The notes: generated from the letters alone by a model not told the origin. A stretch of 64,000 bases of DNA from Rhodovulum sp. PH10 (GCF_000293785.1 NZ_AKZI01000036.1:62001-126000), one strand, 5' to 3'. Shown: positions 1 through 10,520, counted from the first letter of the stretch. Numbers and translations: made by a program.

Positions 1-2163
1 CCGATCGAGGTTTTTTTCGCGGGCGGGCACGATCGCCCACCCTGCCCCGGTTCGATAAAGCGCGAGCGCGCCGTAGCGGCGCAAGGTGTCGCGGCCGATC
101 ACCGTGGCGCGGCAGCCGGGCGGCGGCTCGCGGCGGGCGACGATCAGCGCGGCGCGGGCGCAGTCGTCGGCGAACGCTTCGACGGTTTTCGCGAGAGCGA
201 CCGCCGTCCCGTCGGCGAGCCGCGCGACGCAGCCGGCCGGATCGCACGAGACGCCGCGCAAAACCTCCGCCGAATCCGGCGCGCGCGCATCGGCATCGGC
301 GGAAAGCCATTCGCGCACGGCGAAGCTCGTCTTGGCCGCGCGCGCGACGGCGAGCCGGCCGTCCGCCCCGCGCACGGCGATCGCCCCGCCGTCGGCGGCG
401 ATCAGCGCGTCTGGCTTTTGCACCGCTGCCATCAGGCCGACGGCCAGCGCCAGGACCGCGGCCCCGCTCCAGCGCAGCGGCGAGCGCAGCAGCGCGAGAA
501 GCACGAGCCCGAGCGTGCCGACGAGCAGCGGCCCGGTGCCGAATGCCGCCACCCGTCCGACCGCCCCCGGCAGATCGGCGACCCATACCGCCGCGCCGGT
601 CATCCAGTCGATGCCGTATCCCATCGCCCGCCACAAGGGGCCGTCGAAGCCGAACGGCAGGGCGGCGAGTGCGGCGAGCCCCATCGGCATGACGAAGGCC
701 GAAACCACCGGCATCACCAAGAGATTGGCGACGACGCCGTAGGGCGCCAGCCGGTGAAAGTGATAGGCGGCAAACAGCGTGGTCGCGAAGCCGGCGACCA
801 GCGAGGCGACCAGCAGCCCAAAAATTTCGCGTGCCCCCCACAGCGCCAGCCGAGCGCCGAGCGCGGTTTTTCCGCCCGATGCCATCCAGGGCAAGCCGTG
901 CTCGTAGGCGGCGACCAGCGCCAGGGTCGCCGCGAACGACATCTGAAAGCTCGGATGCACCACCGCCTCCGGGGAGAGCAGCATCACCGCGAAGGCGGCG
1001 ATCGACAGCGTGCGCAGCGTCAGCGCCCGGCGGCCGGCGATCACGCCCACCAGCACGATCGCCGTCATCACGAAGGCGCGCCGGGTGGCGACCTCCGCGC
1101 CCGACAGGACGAGATAGAAGGCCGCCGCGAGAAGCGCCGCCGCGGCGGCGTAGCTCTTGATCGGCCGGCGCAGCGCGAGACCGGGCACCAGTGCCAAGAC
1201 CGCCCTGAGGCCGACGAACACCACCCCGACGACGACCGCCATGTGATAGCCCGAGATCGACAAAACGTGAGCGAGGCTCGACACATACATCGCGTCGTTC
1301 ACACGACGGGAGATGGCGTCGCGCTGCCCGGTGATCAGCGCCGAGGCGATCGCGCCGGAATCGCCCGGCACCGAGGCGCGGATGCGGGCGTCGATCGCGG
1401 AGCGCAGGCGATCGATCGCCGCGACCGCGCGCAGCGAAAAATCGGGCGTCACCGGCGGCGCGGACACGCTTATCCGGCCGAGGGCGAAGCCGACCGCGCC
1501 AATGCCTTGGAAATAGAGGTCGCGGGCAAAATCGTAGCCGCCCGGGCGCATCGGCGCGAGCGGCGGCGAAAGCCGCGCTTTCATGGCGACGAAGGCGCCG
1601 ACCGGCGGCGCGGTGCCCTTGCGCACCGCGACCCGGACGCGGGTCGGGTGCGGGGCGGCGAGGCCGCGCCCTTCCATCGTGTGGATGCGCACGACGATCC
1701 GGTCGCTTCGCTCGCGCTCCTCGCGGCGTTCGACGAACCCCGTGAGCGTCGCCCCCCACAGCGGCTTTCGCAACACCGGGGCGTCGACCTTTTGCGCCCG
1801 CACGCCGGCGGCGAGAAAGCCGGCGGCGAGCGCCGCAAAGCCGAGCGCGACCGCCACGCCGCCGTGCCGGCGGGTGGCGATCACCGCCGCCGCGGCCGCA
1901 GCGAAGGCGGCGCCGGCGGCCCACAGCGCAGGCTCCCGCTCGGCGGTGAAATAGAGGACGATGCCGAGACCGAAGGCGACCGGCAGCCAGGGGAACAGCC
2001 GGCCCGGCGCGACCTCCGTCGCGGCCCAGCCGGCCAGCCGCGCGCCGAGGAGCGCAGCGAAATCCGGCAGGCGGTGAGCCGGTGCGATCGCCCGGCCCGC
2101 CGATCCGGCGACCGGCAGGACGCCGGCACGGACGCGGCCCGGGTCCCGCTCGCGCGTCTCCAT
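1..2163 (-). CDS. comEC: ComEC/Rec2-family competence membrane protein (3' end outside window)
   Basis: The frame opens with ATG at 2163 and stays open to the window edge, giving 721 codons and no stop, so the C-terminus is missing. The translation has an N-terminal membrane region with a DUF4131-like soluble insert (roughly residues 40-230), then a polytopic Competence domain (about 230-500). The Competence domain carries the family hallmark HVLSISGYHMAVV, the counterpart of the usual H-x-x-(A/I)-I-S-G-x-H. The segment after about residue 540 resembles the divergent metallo-beta-lactamase-like tail of this family. ComEC forms the inner-membrane channel for single-stranded DNA uptake in competent bacteria. 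Its role in non-competent alphaproteobacteria is unclear. The family call is firm; the function here is inferred. Confidence 0.9.
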   Translation of the reverse strand, partial: METRERDPGRVRAGVLPVAGSAGRAIAPAHRLPDFAALLGARLAGWAATEVAPGRLFPWLPVAFGLGIVLYFTAEREPALWAAGAAFAAAAAAVIATRRHGGVAVALGFAALAAGFLAAGVRAQKVDAPVLRKPLWGATLTGFVERREERERSDRIVVRIHTMEGRGLAAPHPTRVRVAVRKGTAPPVGAFVAMKARLSPPLAPMRPGGYDFARDLYFQGIGAVGFALGRISVSAPPVTPDFSLRAVAAIDRLRSAIDARIRASVPGDSGAIASALITGQRDAISRRVNDAMYVSSLAHVLSISGYHMAVVVGVVFVGLRAVLALVPGLALRRPIKSYAAAAALLAAAFYLVLSGAEVATRRAFVMTAIVLVGVIAGRRALTLRTLSIAAFAVMLLSPEAVVHPSFQMSFAATLALVAAYEHGLPWMASGGKTALGARLALWGAREIFGLLVASLVAGFATTLFAAYHFHRLAPYGVVANLLVMPVVSAFVMPMGLAALAALPFGFDGPLWRAMGYGIDWMTGAAVWVADLPGAVGRVAAFGTGPLLVGTLGLVLLALLRSPLRWSGAAVLALAVGLMAAVQKPDALIAADGGAIAVRGADGRLAVARAAKTSFAVREWLSADADARAPDSAEVLRGVSCDPAGCVARLADGTAVALAKTVEAFADDCARAALIVARREPPPGCRATVIGRDTLRRYGALALYRTGAGWAIVPAREKNLDR

Positions 2164-2394
2164 CGAAAGCCCTCGGCGAGAGCTTCGACGCTATGCCATT
2201 ACCGCGCGTGGTTCACGATGAACACAACGGAAACGGGGCAGCGACATTCGTTTCGCTCGGTCCTTCAGGACGGCAGCAAAGAACGAGGTTCCGCGTTGTT
2301 CCTGGGTCCCCGCTTTCGCGGGGACGAGCGGACGCGGGCGTCTTTCCAGACGTATCGCAGGTGCGGAGCCTTTGCGTCGCCCTACGGCGTCGCC

Positions 2395-4074
2395 CTACTT
2401 CCCGCCCTGCATCTTTGCCCAGGTGTCGCGCAGGCCGATGGTGCGGTCGAACACCGGCGCGCCGGGCCGCGAGTCGGGATCCGGGCAAAAATAGCCCTGC
2501 CGCTCGAACTGCACCGCCGTGCCGACCGGGACGTCGAGCAGCGACGGCTCGAGCTTGCAGCCGCGCAACACCTCGAGCGAGTCGGGGTTGATGTCGGAGG
2601 CGAAGTCGCCGGCGTTCGGCGCCGGGCTCTTGAACAGCGGATTGTAGAGCCGCACCTCGGCGTCGACCGCGTCGGCGGCCGAGACCCAGTGAATGGTCGC
2701 CTTCACCTTGCGGCCGTCCGGGGCGTTGCCGCCGCGGGTTTCCGGGTCGTAGGTGCAGCGCAGCTCGATCACCTCGCCGGCCTCGTTCTTCACCACCTCG
2801 CGGCAGGTGACGAAATAGGCCCAGCGCAGCCGCACCTCACGGCCGACCGAGAGGCGGAAGAACTTCTTCGGCGGGTCTTCCATGAAGTCGTCGCGCTCGA
2901 CGAACAGCTCGCGGCCGAACCGGATCTTTCGGGTCTTTTCCGGGTGGTCGGGGTGATCGATCGCGTCGATCTCCTCGCTACTCCCTTCGGGATAATTCTC
3001 GATCACGATCTTCAGCGGCGCGAGCACCGCCATCCGCCGCTCGGCGACGCGGTTCAGGACCTCGCGCACCGAGAAGTCGAACATCGCCATGTCGACCACG
3101 CTGTTCGCCTTGGCGACGCCGATCCGCTTGGCGAACTCGCGCAAGGCCTCCGCCGGCACGCCGCGGCGGCGCAGGCCGGCGAGCGTCGGCATCCGCGGAT
3201 CGTCCCAGCCGTCGACGAATTTGTCGCGCACCAGCGTGGTGAGCACCCGCTTGGAGAGCACGGTGTAGGTGAGGTTCAGCCTTGCGAACTCGTACTGGTG
3301 CGGCCGCGACGGCACCGGCAAATTCTCGATGAACCAGTCGTACAGCGGCCGGTGATCCTCGAACTCGAGGGTGCAGATCGAGTGGGTGATGCCCTCGATC
3401 GCGTCCGACTGGCCGTGCGCGAAATCGTAGCTCGGATAGATGCACCAGGCGTTGCCGGTGCGCGGGTGCGTCGCGTGGAGAATCCGGTAGATCACCGGAT
3501 CGCGCAGATTGATGTTGCCCGACGCCATGTCGATCTTTGCCCGCAGCACGCGGGCGCCGTTCGGGAACTCGCCGGCGCGCATGCGGCGGAAGAGGTCGAG
3601 ATTCTCGTCGACCGAGCGGGTGCGGAACGGGCTGTCGGTGCCGGGCTCGGTCAGCGTGCCGCGGGTCGCCCGGATCTCGTCCTGCGACTGGTCGTCGACA
3701 TAGGCCTTGCCGGCCAGGATCAGATGCTCGGCCCAGGCGTAGATCTGCTCGAAATATTCCGACGCGTGATAGAGGTGGGTCCCCCAGTCGAAGCCGAGCC
3801 AGCGCACGTCGCGCTCGATCGCGTCGATGTACTCCTGCTCCTCCTTCACCGGGTTGGTGTCGTCGAAGCGCAGGTGGCAGCGCCCGCCGAACTCGCCGGC
3901 GACGCCGAAATTCAGGCAGATCGACTTGGCGTGGCCGATGTGCAGATAGCCGTTCGGCTCGGGCGGGAAGCGGGTGACCACGGTCGAGACGCGCTTCGCG
4001 TCGAGATCGGACTGGATGATGTCGCGAATGAAGTCACGGCCCACGTTGGTGGTGGCCGTTTCGACTGCGGTCAT
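2395..4074 (-). CDS. glnS: Glutaminyl-tRNA synthetase
   Basis: A 559-residue class I aminoacyl-tRNA synthetase that charges tRNA-Gln with glutamine. The catalytic Rossmann core begins near residue 30 and shows [14 protein letters not shown], with HIGH at residues 45-48. The KMSKS counterpart reads VLSKR around residue 275. The C-terminal half matches the two beta-barrel anticodon-binding domains, and the length is normal for bacterial GlnRS. PPEPNG-type spacing and strong N-terminal similarity separate it from GluRS, which is encoded separately at 6350. The ATG at 4074 is followed directly by family-like sequence. The neighbours are an ABC exporter upstream and comEC downstream, with no clear operon. 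Many alphaproteobacteria instead make Gln-tRNA by transamidation, so a direct enzyme is worth noting. Confidence 0.96.
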   Translation of the reverse strand: MTAVETATTNVGRDFIRDIIQSDLDAKRVSTVVTRFPPEPNGYLHIGHAKSICLNFGVAGEFGGRCHLRFDDTNPVKEEQEYIDAIERDVRWLGFDWGTHLYHASEYFEQIYAWAEHLILAGKAYVDDQSQDEIRATRGTLTEPGTDSPFRTRSVDENLDLFRRMRAGEFPNGARVLRAKIDMASGNINLRDPVIYRILHATHPRTGNAWCIYPSYDFAHGQSDAIEGITHSICTLEFEDHRPLYDWFIENLPVPSRPHQYEFARLNLTYTVLSKRVLTTLVRDKFVDGWDDPRMPTLAGLRRRGVPAEALREFAKRIGVAKANSVVDMAMFDFSVREVLNRVAERRMAVLAPLKIVIENYPEGSSEEIDAIDHPDHPEKTRKIRFGRELFVERDDFMEDPPKKFFRLSVGREVRLRWAYFVTCREVVKNEAGEVIELRCTYDPETRGGNAPDGRKVKATIHWVSAADAVDAEVRLYNPLFKSPAPNAGDFASDINPDSLEVLRGCKLEPSLLDVPVGTAVQFERQGYFCPDPDSRPGAPVFDRTIGLRDTWAKMQGGK

Positions 4075-4239
4075 GTTCGCTTGCGTCCGTGTTCCGTTAC
4101 CGCGACGGGGCGGGTCGCTCGCCGTCGCCCGTGTCTATGTGCCAAATTCGTGTCGGTGCGCCAAGGGGCGAGGACCACCTTCGCCCTAGAAGCCGGGATT
4201 TTGGCCCGGCGGCCGGCGTTCCGATGGCGGCCGCCCCGC

Positions 4240-5064
4240 TCATCGCCTGAGATAGAGCCACAGCGTCAGCGGCGCCAGCAGCAGGGTCAGCACCGCCGGC
4301 GCGATCAGCGCGAGCGCGACCTCGCCGAGCGTCGCGCCGCCGCCCATCAGGCCGCGCAGCGCGGTGGTCGTCAGCGAGATCGGGTTGACCGCCACGAAGG
4401 CCTGCAGCCAGGCCGGCATCGTCGTCGGATAGACCATGATGTTGGAGGCGAAGACGAGCGGAAAGAGAACCGTGAAGCCCATCGTCATCACCGTGGTCGG
4501 GGTCCGGATGACGAGCCCCAGGACGATGAAGATCCAGCCGAACCCGAAGCCGATCGCGACCAGCAGCGCGAAGCCGGCGACGACGCCGGGAACGCCGTTC
4601 TCCGGCCGGTAGCCGAGCACGAGACCGATCGCCAGGATGAGGGTGCCGGCGATCAGGTGGCGCAGCACGTCGCCGACCATCAGCCCGGCGAACGGCGCGA
4701 GCGGCCAGATCGGCAGCGAGCGGAACCGGTCGAACAGCCCCTTGTCGAGGTCGGTCGACAGGCCCATGCCGGAATAAACCGAATTGAAGACGACCGTCTG
4801 CACCAGGATGCCGGGCAGCAGATACTGCAGATAGTCGCTCGCCGATCCCGCGACCGCGCCCCCGAACACGAAGGTGAACAGCAGCGTGAACATCACCGGC
4901 GACATGACGATGTCGAAAAACTGCTCCGGCACGTGCTTGAACTTCAGCACGGCACGCCACCCGAAGCCGAGCGCGTTCGACAGCGCCGACGGCCGCGGCG
5001 GACGCGCCACTCGCGCGATCGTCACCCACGCCGCCGACACGGGCTCGTTCGATCGCTCGCTCAT
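4240..5064 (-). CDS. ABC-2 type transporter permease (DrrB-like)
   Basis: A 274-residue polytopic membrane protein of the ABC-2 family with about six hydrophobic segments. It carries the typical NPIS/TTALRG region before the last transmembrane helix (VNPISLTTTALRGLMGG). ABC-2 permeases pair with a separate ATPase to export drugs, lipids or polysaccharides. Its ATG overlaps the stop codon of the ATPase gene by four bases (ATGA), which indicates translational coupling and a two-gene exporter operon. The closest architecture is daunorubicin-resistance DrrA/DrrB. The substrate cannot be inferred. Confidence 0.88.
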   Translation of the reverse strand: MSERSNEPVSAAWVTIARVARPPRPSALSNALGFGWRAVLKFKHVPEQFFDIVMSPVMFTLLFTFVFGGAVAGSASDYLQYLLPGILVQTVVFNSVYSGMGLSTDLDKGLFDRFRSLPIWPLAPFAGLMVGDVLRHLIAGTLILAIGLVLGYRPENGVPGVVAGFALLVAIGFGFGWIFIVLGLVIRTPTTVMTMGFTVLFPLVFASNIMVYPTTMPAWLQAFVAVNPISLTTTALRGLMGGGATLGEVALALIAPAVLTLLLAPLTLWLYLRR

Positions 5065-6071
5065 CGACCCCCCTCCTCTGGCGCGGCTTCGGCATTGCCG
5101 GTGAGCGCGAAAAAGACCTCCTCGAGGCTCGGGCTCCCCATCGAGAAGCCGGCGATCTCGATGCCCGCCGCCGTCAGCGCGCCGAGCACACGGTTCGCCT
5201 CCACCGCCGAGGCGACCGGCCCGGACAGCGCGCCCCCTTCGGGGCTGTGTTGCACCGGCGCGCCGAGCAGGCGGGCGAGCTGCCCCCTGGCCGCCTCGAG
5301 CTGCCCGGTATCGGCGAGCGTGACGTGCAGGAAGCCCGAGCCGGTCGCGGCCTTCAGCTCGCGGCTGGTGCCTTCGGCGATCTTGCGCCCGTGGTCGATC
5401 ACGGCGATCCGCGCGGCGAGCTGGTCGGCCTCCTCGAGATACTGCGTGGTCAGCAGGATGGTGACCCCCGACGATGCGAGGCCGCGGATCATCCGCCACA
5501 CCCCCTGTCGCGCTTTCGGGTCGAGCCCGGTGGTCGGCTCGTCGAGGAAGAGAAGCCCCGGCGTGACGACCAGCGAGGCGGCGATGTCGAGGCGCCGCCG
5601 CATGCCGCCGGAATAGGTCCGGACCTGCCGCCGCGCGGCGTCGGCGAGGTCGAACGCGGCGAGCAGATCGTCGGCCCGCGCCCATGCCGCCCGGCCGCGA
5701 AACCCCCACAGGCGCGCCAGCAGGACGAGGTTCTCGCGGCCGGTCAAATCCTCGTCGAGCGAGGCGAACTGCCCGGTCATGGCGATGCAGCCGCGAACCT
5801 CGCCGGGTGCCGTGAGGAGGTCGTGGCCCATGACGGTGGCCGCGCCGGCATCGGGCCGCGCGAGCGTCGCCAGCATGCGCATCAGCGTCGTCTTGCCGGC
5901 GCCGTTCGGCCCGAGGATCGCGAAGATCGTGCCGTGCGGGACCTCGAGATCGACCCTGTCGATCGCGGTCACCGCGCCGAAGCGCTTGGTCAGCCCGCGC
6001 GCGAAAACGGCCGGCGCTCCGGCCGACGCCACCCCCGCCGGCAGGCTCGTCACTGCAATCGTGTCGGTCAT
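5061..6071 (-). CDS. ABC transporter ATP-binding protein (DrrA-like)
   Basis: A 336-residue ABC ATPase that powers the permease encoded immediately downstream. Walker A is GPNGAGKTT at residues 54-62, the signature is YSGGMRRRL, and Walker B reads LLFLDEPTTGLD. The C-terminal extension after about residue 230 is the DrrA-type accessory domain, ending in the SLEEVFFALTG motif. The open frame extends further upstream, but ATG at 6071 is chosen because the upstream residues are low-complexity and the length then matches the family. The gene is divergent from gltX across about 280 bp. Resistance or lipid export is plausible by family only. Confidence 0.9.
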   Translation of the reverse strand: MTDTIAVTSLPAGVASAGAPAVFARGLTKRFGAVTAIDRVDLEVPHGTIFAILGPNGAGKTTLMRMLATLARPDAGAATVMGHDLLTAPGEVRGCIAMTGQFASLDEDLTGRENLVLLARLWGFRGRAAWARADDLLAAFDLADAARRQVRTYSGGMRRRLDIAASLVVTPGLLFLDEPTTGLDPKARQGVWRMIRGLASSGVTILLTTQYLEEADQLAARIAVIDHGRKIAEGTSRELKAATGSGFLHVTLADTGQLEAARGQLARLLGAPVQHSPEGGALSGPVASAVEANRVLGALTAAGIEIAGFSMGSPSLEEVFFALTGNAEAAPEEGGR

Positions 6072-6349
6072 GATGGCGGTGTCGTTCGCCCGGATCACAC
6101 GGCCCGTCAAGCCGCCCGGCGGCATCCGTTTGGTCGCACCGCGCGGTGGCCGGGCACCGCGTCGCCGAGCCGCCCGGCGTGTCCCGCTGCTCGGTCCCCG
6201 GTGTGGGCATTGTGGGGCGCCGTGGGAGCGCCGGCCGAACGCCGGATTGCTCTCCGCCGAGACTGTGATAGGAGGGGCCGCGCCTGCGCCCGCGCCAGAG
6301 GGGCCTTCCGTCGTCACCGGCCCGCCGCGGCCTCTCACCCGCCGAGATC

Positions 6350-7822
6350 ATGACCGACACCGTCGTTACCCGCTTCGCTCCCTCGCCCACCGGATTCCTG
6401 CACATCGGCGGGGCCCGCACCGCGCTGTTCAACTGGCTCTATGCGAAAGCGCGCGGCGGCAAGATGCTCCTGCGCATCGAGGACACCGACCGCGAGCGCT
6501 CCACCCAGGCCGCGATCGACGCCATCCTGGACGGGCTCGCCTGGCTCGGCCTCGATTGCGACGGCGACCCGATCTATCAGTTTTCCCGCGCCGACCGGCA
6601 CCGCGAGGTGGCCGAGAGCCTGGTCGCCGACGGCGGCGCCTATTACTGCTACGCCTCGCAGAGCGAGCTCGACGCCATGCGGGAAAAGGCACGCGCCGAG
6701 GGCCGCACCCGGCTCTACGACGGCACCTGGCGCGACCGCGACCCGTCCGAGGCGCCGGCCGGCGTGAAGCCGGTGATCCGCCTCAAGGCGCCGCTCGCAG
6801 GCGAGACGGTGATCGAGGACGCGGTGCAGGGCCGGGTCGTGTGGCAGAACGAGAATCTCGACGACCTCGTGCTGCTGCGCTCCGACGGCACGCCGACCTA
6901 CATGCTGGCGGTGGTGGTCGACGACTACGACATGGGCGTCACCCACGTGATCCGCGGCGACGACCACCTCACCAACGCCGCCCGCCAGAAGCAGATCTAC
7001 GACGCGCTCGGCTGGACCGCGCCGACCTTTGCCCACATCCCGCTGATCCACGGGCCGGACGGTGCCAAGCTCTCGAAGCGCCACGGCGCGCTCGGCGTCG
7101 ACGCCTACCGGGCGATGGGCTACTTGCCGGCGGCGATGCGCAATTATCTCGTGCGGCTCGGCTGGAGCCACGGCGACCAGGAGATCTTCTCCACCGAGGA
7201 GATGATCTCCGCGTTCGACCTGCCGCAGATCGGCCGCTCGGCGGCGCGCTTCGATTTCGCCAAGCTGGAAAACCTGAACGGCCATTACATCCGCGCCACC
7301 GCCGACGCCGACCTGCTCGCCGCGCTGGAGGGCGTGCTGCCCTACGTCCCCGAGGGCGCCGAGCTCGCCGGCAAGCTGACGCCGGAGCTTCGTTCGACGC
7401 TGATCGCGGCGATGCCCGGGCTGAAGGAGCGCGCCAAGACGCTGGTCGACCTGATCGACCTCGCGCGCTGGGTCTATGCCGACCGGCCGCTCGCGCTCGA
7501 CGACAAGGCGAAGAAGATTCTCACGCCGGAGGCGCAGGGCGTGCTGGCAGGGCTGGTCGAGGCACTGACGCCGGTCGAGCCGTGGACGGCGCAGGCGACC
7601 GAGGAGGCGGTGCGCCGCTTCGCCGAGGCGCACGCGCTCAAGCTCGGCGCGGTCGCCCAGCCGCTGCGCGCGGCGCTGACGGGACGCGCCACCTCGCCCG
7701 GAATCTTCGACGTGCTCGCCGTGCTCGGCAAGGCCGAGTGCCTCGCCCGCCTTCGCGATCGCGCCGCGCCGGCGGCGCCCCCCTCGCCGAACGCCGTCTC
7801 CGCTCCCATATCGGAGGCGTGA
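6350..7822 (+). CDS. gltX: Glutamyl-tRNA synthetase
   Basis: A 490-residue class I synthetase that attaches glutamate to tRNA-Glu. The N-terminus begins immediately with the nucleotide-binding signature [19 protein letters not shown] (residues 9-27). KLSKRHG, the KMSKS loop, lies near residue 240. The C-terminal helical domains correspond to the anticodon-binding region. The length is normal. Because GlnRS is also encoded (2395-4074), this enzyme would be expected to be discriminating, but GatCAB could still exist elsewhere. It is followed on the same strand by gltA after 173 bp. Confidence 0.96.
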   Translation: MTDTVVTRFAPSPTGFLHIGGARTALFNWLYAKARGGKMLLRIEDTDRERSTQAAIDAILDGLAWLGLDCDGDPIYQFSRADRHREVAESLVADGGAYYCYASQSELDAMREKARAEGRTRLYDGTWRDRDPSEAPAGVKPVIRLKAPLAGETVIEDAVQGRVVWQNENLDDLVLLRSDGTPTYMLAVVVDDYDMGVTHVIRGDDHLTNAARQKQIYDALGWTAPTFAHIPLIHGPDGAKLSKRHGALGVDAYRAMGYLPAAMRNYLVRLGWSHGDQEIFSTEEMISAFDLPQIGRSAARFDFAKLENLNGHYIRATADADLLAALEGVLPYVPEGAELAGKLTPELRSTLIAAMPGLKERAKTLVDLIDLARWVYADRPLALDDKAKKILTPEAQGVLAGLVEALTPVEPWTAQATEEAVRRFAEAHALKLGAVAQPLRAALTGRATSPGIFDVLAVLGKAECLARLRDRAAPAAPPSPNAVSAPISEA

Positions 7823-7995
7823 TACCCCCTCGCCCCCGCCTGCCGGCCCTCCGTCACGACACCCCCGCCCATCGCGGCACCGGTTGCTGCACCGTGGCAG
7901 ATGCGCTACGCAATCGCGGTCGAGCGGCACGACTCCCAGTCCATCCCCGGCCACGCGAGCGCAAGCTCGGCTGACCCCCATCGATCGAGGATCCA

Positions 7996-9303
7996 ATGGA
8001 CGCCAAGACGAGCGCCTCTACCAAGAGCGGGACCCTGAGCCTCGGAAATACCCAGTACGATTTCCCCGTATACGAAGGGACCATCGGCCCCGACGTGCTG
8101 GACATCAGCAAGCTCTACGGCCGGACCGGCATTTTCACCTACGATCCGGGCTTCACCTCGACCGCGAGCTGCGAGTCGAAGATCACCTATATCGACGGCG
8201 ACGAAGGCATCCTGCTCTATCGCGGCTACCCGATCGAGCAGCTGGCCGAGAACGGCGACTTCCTCGAGACCTGCTACCTTCTGCTCTACGGCGAGCTGCC
8301 GACCGCGGCCGAGAAGAAGGACTTCGACTACCGGGTCACCCGCCACACCATGGTGCACGAGCAGATGGTGCGGTTCTATCAGGGGTTCCGGCGGGACGCT
8401 CACCCGATGGCGGTGATGGTCGGCTGTGTCGGTGCGCTGTCGGCGTTCTATCACGACTCGATCGACATCTCCGATCCGCACCAGCGGATGGTCGCCTCGA
8501 TCCGCATGATCGCCAAGATGCCGACGCTCGCGGCGATGGCCTACAAATACACGATCGGCCAGCCGTTCGTGTTCCCGAAGAACGAGCTGCCCTATTCGGC
8601 GAACTTCCTGCGCATGTGCTTCTCGATTCCCTGCGAGGAGTACAAGGTGAACCCGGTTCTCGCCCGTGCGATGGACCGCATCTTCATCCTGCACGCCGAC
8701 CACGAGCAGAACGCCTCCACCTCGACGGTGCGGCTGGCCGGCTCGTCGGGCGCCAACCCGTTCGCCTGCATCGCCGCCGGCATCGCCTGCCTGTGGGGCC
8801 CGGCGCACGGCGGCGCCAACGAGGCGGCGCTGAAGATGCTGGCCGAGATCGGCAAGCCCGAGCGCATCCCCGAGTTCATCAAGCGCGCCAAGGACCCGAA
8901 CGACTCGTTCCGCCTGATGGGCTTCGGTCACCGCGTCTACAAGAACTACGACCCGCGTGCGAAGATCATGCAGACCACCTGCCACAAGGTTCTGGCGGAG
9001 ACGGGCGTCAACGACGACCTGCTCGAGGTGGCGATGGAGCTCGAGCGCGTGGCGCTGCACGACGAGTACTTCATCGAGAAGAAGCTCTATCCCAACATCG
9101 ACTTCTATTCGGGCATCACCCTCAAGGCGATGGGCTTCCCGACCAGCATGTTCACCGTGCTGTTCGCGATCGCCCGCACCGTCGGCTGGATCGCCCAGTG
9201 GAAGGAGATGATCGAGGATCCGAGCCAGAAGATCGGCCGTCCGCGCCAGATCTACACCGGCTCGCCGCGCCGCGAGTACGTGCAGATCGACAAGCGCGAC
9301 TGA
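7996..9303 (+). CDS. gltA: Citrate synthase (type II)
   Basis: A 435-residue citrate synthase that condenses oxaloacetate with acetyl-CoA at the entry of the TCA cycle. Active-site regions are visible: [10 protein letters not shown] (about 231-240), [15 protein letters not shown] (about 308-322) with the second catalytic His, and the DFYSGI aspartate region near residue 360. The length and the N-terminal beta-rich extension indicate the hexameric, NADH-sensitive Gram-negative type. GAGGA lies nine bases before the ATG. An intrinsic terminator follows the stop codon by about 40 bp. The gltX-gltA order is common in Hyphomicrobiales. Confidence 0.97.
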   Translation: MDAKTSASTKSGTLSLGNTQYDFPVYEGTIGPDVLDISKLYGRTGIFTYDPGFTSTASCESKITYIDGDEGILLYRGYPIEQLAENGDFLETCYLLLYGELPTAAEKKDFDYRVTRHTMVHEQMVRFYQGFRRDAHPMAVMVGCVGALSAFYHDSIDISDPHQRMVASIRMIAKMPTLAAMAYKYTIGQPFVFPKNELPYSANFLRMCFSIPCEEYKVNPVLARAMDRIFILHADHEQNASTSTVRLAGSSGANPFACIAAGIACLWGPAHGGANEAALKMLAEIGKPERIPEFIKRAKDPNDSFRLMGFGHRVYKNYDPRAKIMQTTCHKVLAETGVNDDLLEVAMELERVALHDEYFIEKKLYPNIDFYSGITLKAMGFPTSMFTVLFAIARTVGWIAQWKEMIEDPSQKIGRPRQIYTGSPRREYVQIDKRD

Positions 9304-9343
9304 GGGTTCGGCGGCCGGGCATCGGCCGTCGCTCGACAAGACG

Positions 9344-9378
9344 AAAAGACGGGGCACCGCCAGTGCTCCGTCTTTTTT
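9344..9378 (+). terminator. Intrinsic terminator after gltA
   Basis: The arms at 9348-9357 and 9363-9372 (GACGGGGCAC and GTGCTCCGTC, one G-T wobble) enclose a five-base loop and are followed by a run of six T residues. The position about 40 bp past the gltA stop fits factor-independent termination. Confidence 0.85.
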
Positions 9379-9642
9379 CGTCTGCTCTCTTCGACGTTCG
9401 GGGCGCCCTCGCCCGCGTCGGCATACCGCCGGCCGCCGCGCGCGCCATGCCGCCGCCACCACGGCGTACCGACACGCGAGGGACGAGGCTGCGGATTCAC
9501 CGCTTTTACGATCCCGTGAATTCCGGCCCGCGCGCAGCGTGATATCGTCGCGCGTGTTTTCGGTTTTCGTTCCGTCGCCGCCCGTCGGCGGCAGCGTCCC
9601 CTGTCAGCGTGGGAGCGTCCCTTTCATCGTGGGAGAACGACG
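9379..9642. other. Non-coding stretch between gltA and the HAMP gene, with a short direct repeat
   Basis: No credible gene is visible between the gltA terminator and the ATG at 9643. The end of the stretch holds two tandem copies of an about 20-bp unit (9593-9613 and 9614-9633; both begin AGCGTCCC and end CGTGGG). GGGAGA in the second copy acts as the ribosome-binding site of the next gene. The region just upstream (about 9540-9575) is comparatively T-rich and is the likeliest promoter location; I cannot assign a sigma factor. Confidence 0.5.
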
Positions 9643-10497
9643 ATGCCTCTGTTCGGAAATCAAAGTCTCGGTCAGAGACTCGCGATGCTGGTGCTCGGCG
9701 TCGCGGTGTTCGTGGCGGTCGCGGTCGGCGCGATCGGCGACATGATGCTGCAGCGGGTGGAGACCGACCTGACCCAGGCGCGGCTGCCGAGCGGCCTCGC
9801 CTCGCTCGACCGGCTGGTCGACCAGGGCGGCGCCACCGTCAGCCCGGTGATCGGCGCCGACGGACGGGTGGTCGGCATGGTGGTGATGCAGAAAGGCGCC
9901 GGGCCGGCGGTGATCCCCGCCTCGCTGGTGCCGCAGGGCTCGGTGCAGCGGGCGGCCGTTCCGGTCGAGCCCGCGACCGACGCCACCGCGATCGCCGAGA
10001 TGCGCAAGACGCTGATGGTCGCGAGCGCGCTGGTGCTCCTGGTGGTCGGCTTCGTCGGCATGCAGATGGCGCGCAATTTCGCCGAGCCGCTCGGCCGGCT
10101 GGCGACCCAGGTCGACAAGCTCGCCGCCGGCGACACCGGCATCAAAATCGCCGCGCCGCTGCGGACCCGCACCGACGAGGTCGGCCGGCTCGCCCGCGCG
10201 ACGATGAAGCTCGAGGACCGCATCGTCGAGCTGGAGCGGCTCGCCACCCGGCGCGGGACCACGGCGCCGACGGCGAGCGCCTCGGGCGGCGGCATGGTGA
10301 CCGCGATCTTCCGCGAGATGTGGTCGGGGCTCGCCGGCCTGTTCGGCATGGCCGGTGAAGGCCGGCCAGCGGCGAAGACATCCGGTGGAGGCCGGCCGGC
10401 AGCGAAGAAATCCGAAGCCGAAGCATCGCCGTATTGGGATTCGTTCAAGTCCTGGTTGACCGACGATCGCAAGCCGGTGCGGCCCCGCACGGCCTGA
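9643..10497 (+). CDS. HAMP-domain inner-membrane protein without an output domain
   Basis: A 284-residue protein with two transmembrane helices (about 12-32 and 124-143) flanking a roughly 90-residue periplasmic segment. A HAMP linker follows (about 143-197, containing NFAEPLGRLATQ and DEVGRLARATM). It resembles the front half of a chemoreceptor or sensor kinase, but no kinase, cyclase or methyl-accepting domain follows. The C-terminal tail is low in complexity. It includes a 10-residue unit (GEGRPAAKTS and GGGRPAAKKS) encoded by a 30-bp tandem duplication at 10354-10413, and it ends in an aromatic, acidic segment. The gene is monocistronic: a good SD lies upstream and an intrinsic terminator follows. 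It might sense or transmit a signal to a partner protein. Function unknown. Confidence 0.75.
   Translation: MPLFGNQSLGQRLAMLVLGVAVFVAVAVGAIGDMMLQRVETDLTQARLPSGLASLDRLVDQGGATVSPVIGADGRVVGMVVMQKGAGPAVIPASLVPQGSVQRAAVPVEPATDATAIAEMRKTLMVASALVLLVVGFVGMQMARNFAEPLGRLATQVDKLAAGDTGIKIAAPLRTRTDEVGRLARATMKLEDRIVELERLATRRGTTAPTASASGGGMVTAIFREMWSGLAGLFGMAGEGRPAAKTSGGGRPAAKKSEAEASPYWDSFKSWLTDDRKPVRPRTA
10354..10413 (+). repeat. In-frame 30-bp tandem duplication inside the HAMP gene
   Basis: Two adjacent 30-bp units (10354-10383 and 10384-10413) differ at only a few bases. They encode consecutive ten-residue segments rich in Gly, Ala, Arg and Lys in the C-terminal tail of the HAMP protein. Confidence 0.8.
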
Positions 10498-10520
10498 ACG
10501 TTCATCCACGACCAAATGCG

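Noticed and set aside
418-5616. A 1,732-codon open frame on the plus strand
   Set aside because: It is antisense to comEC, glnS and the ABC genes. Its translation is rich in Arg, His and Gln with no domain, as expected from the mirror frame of G/C-biased codons.
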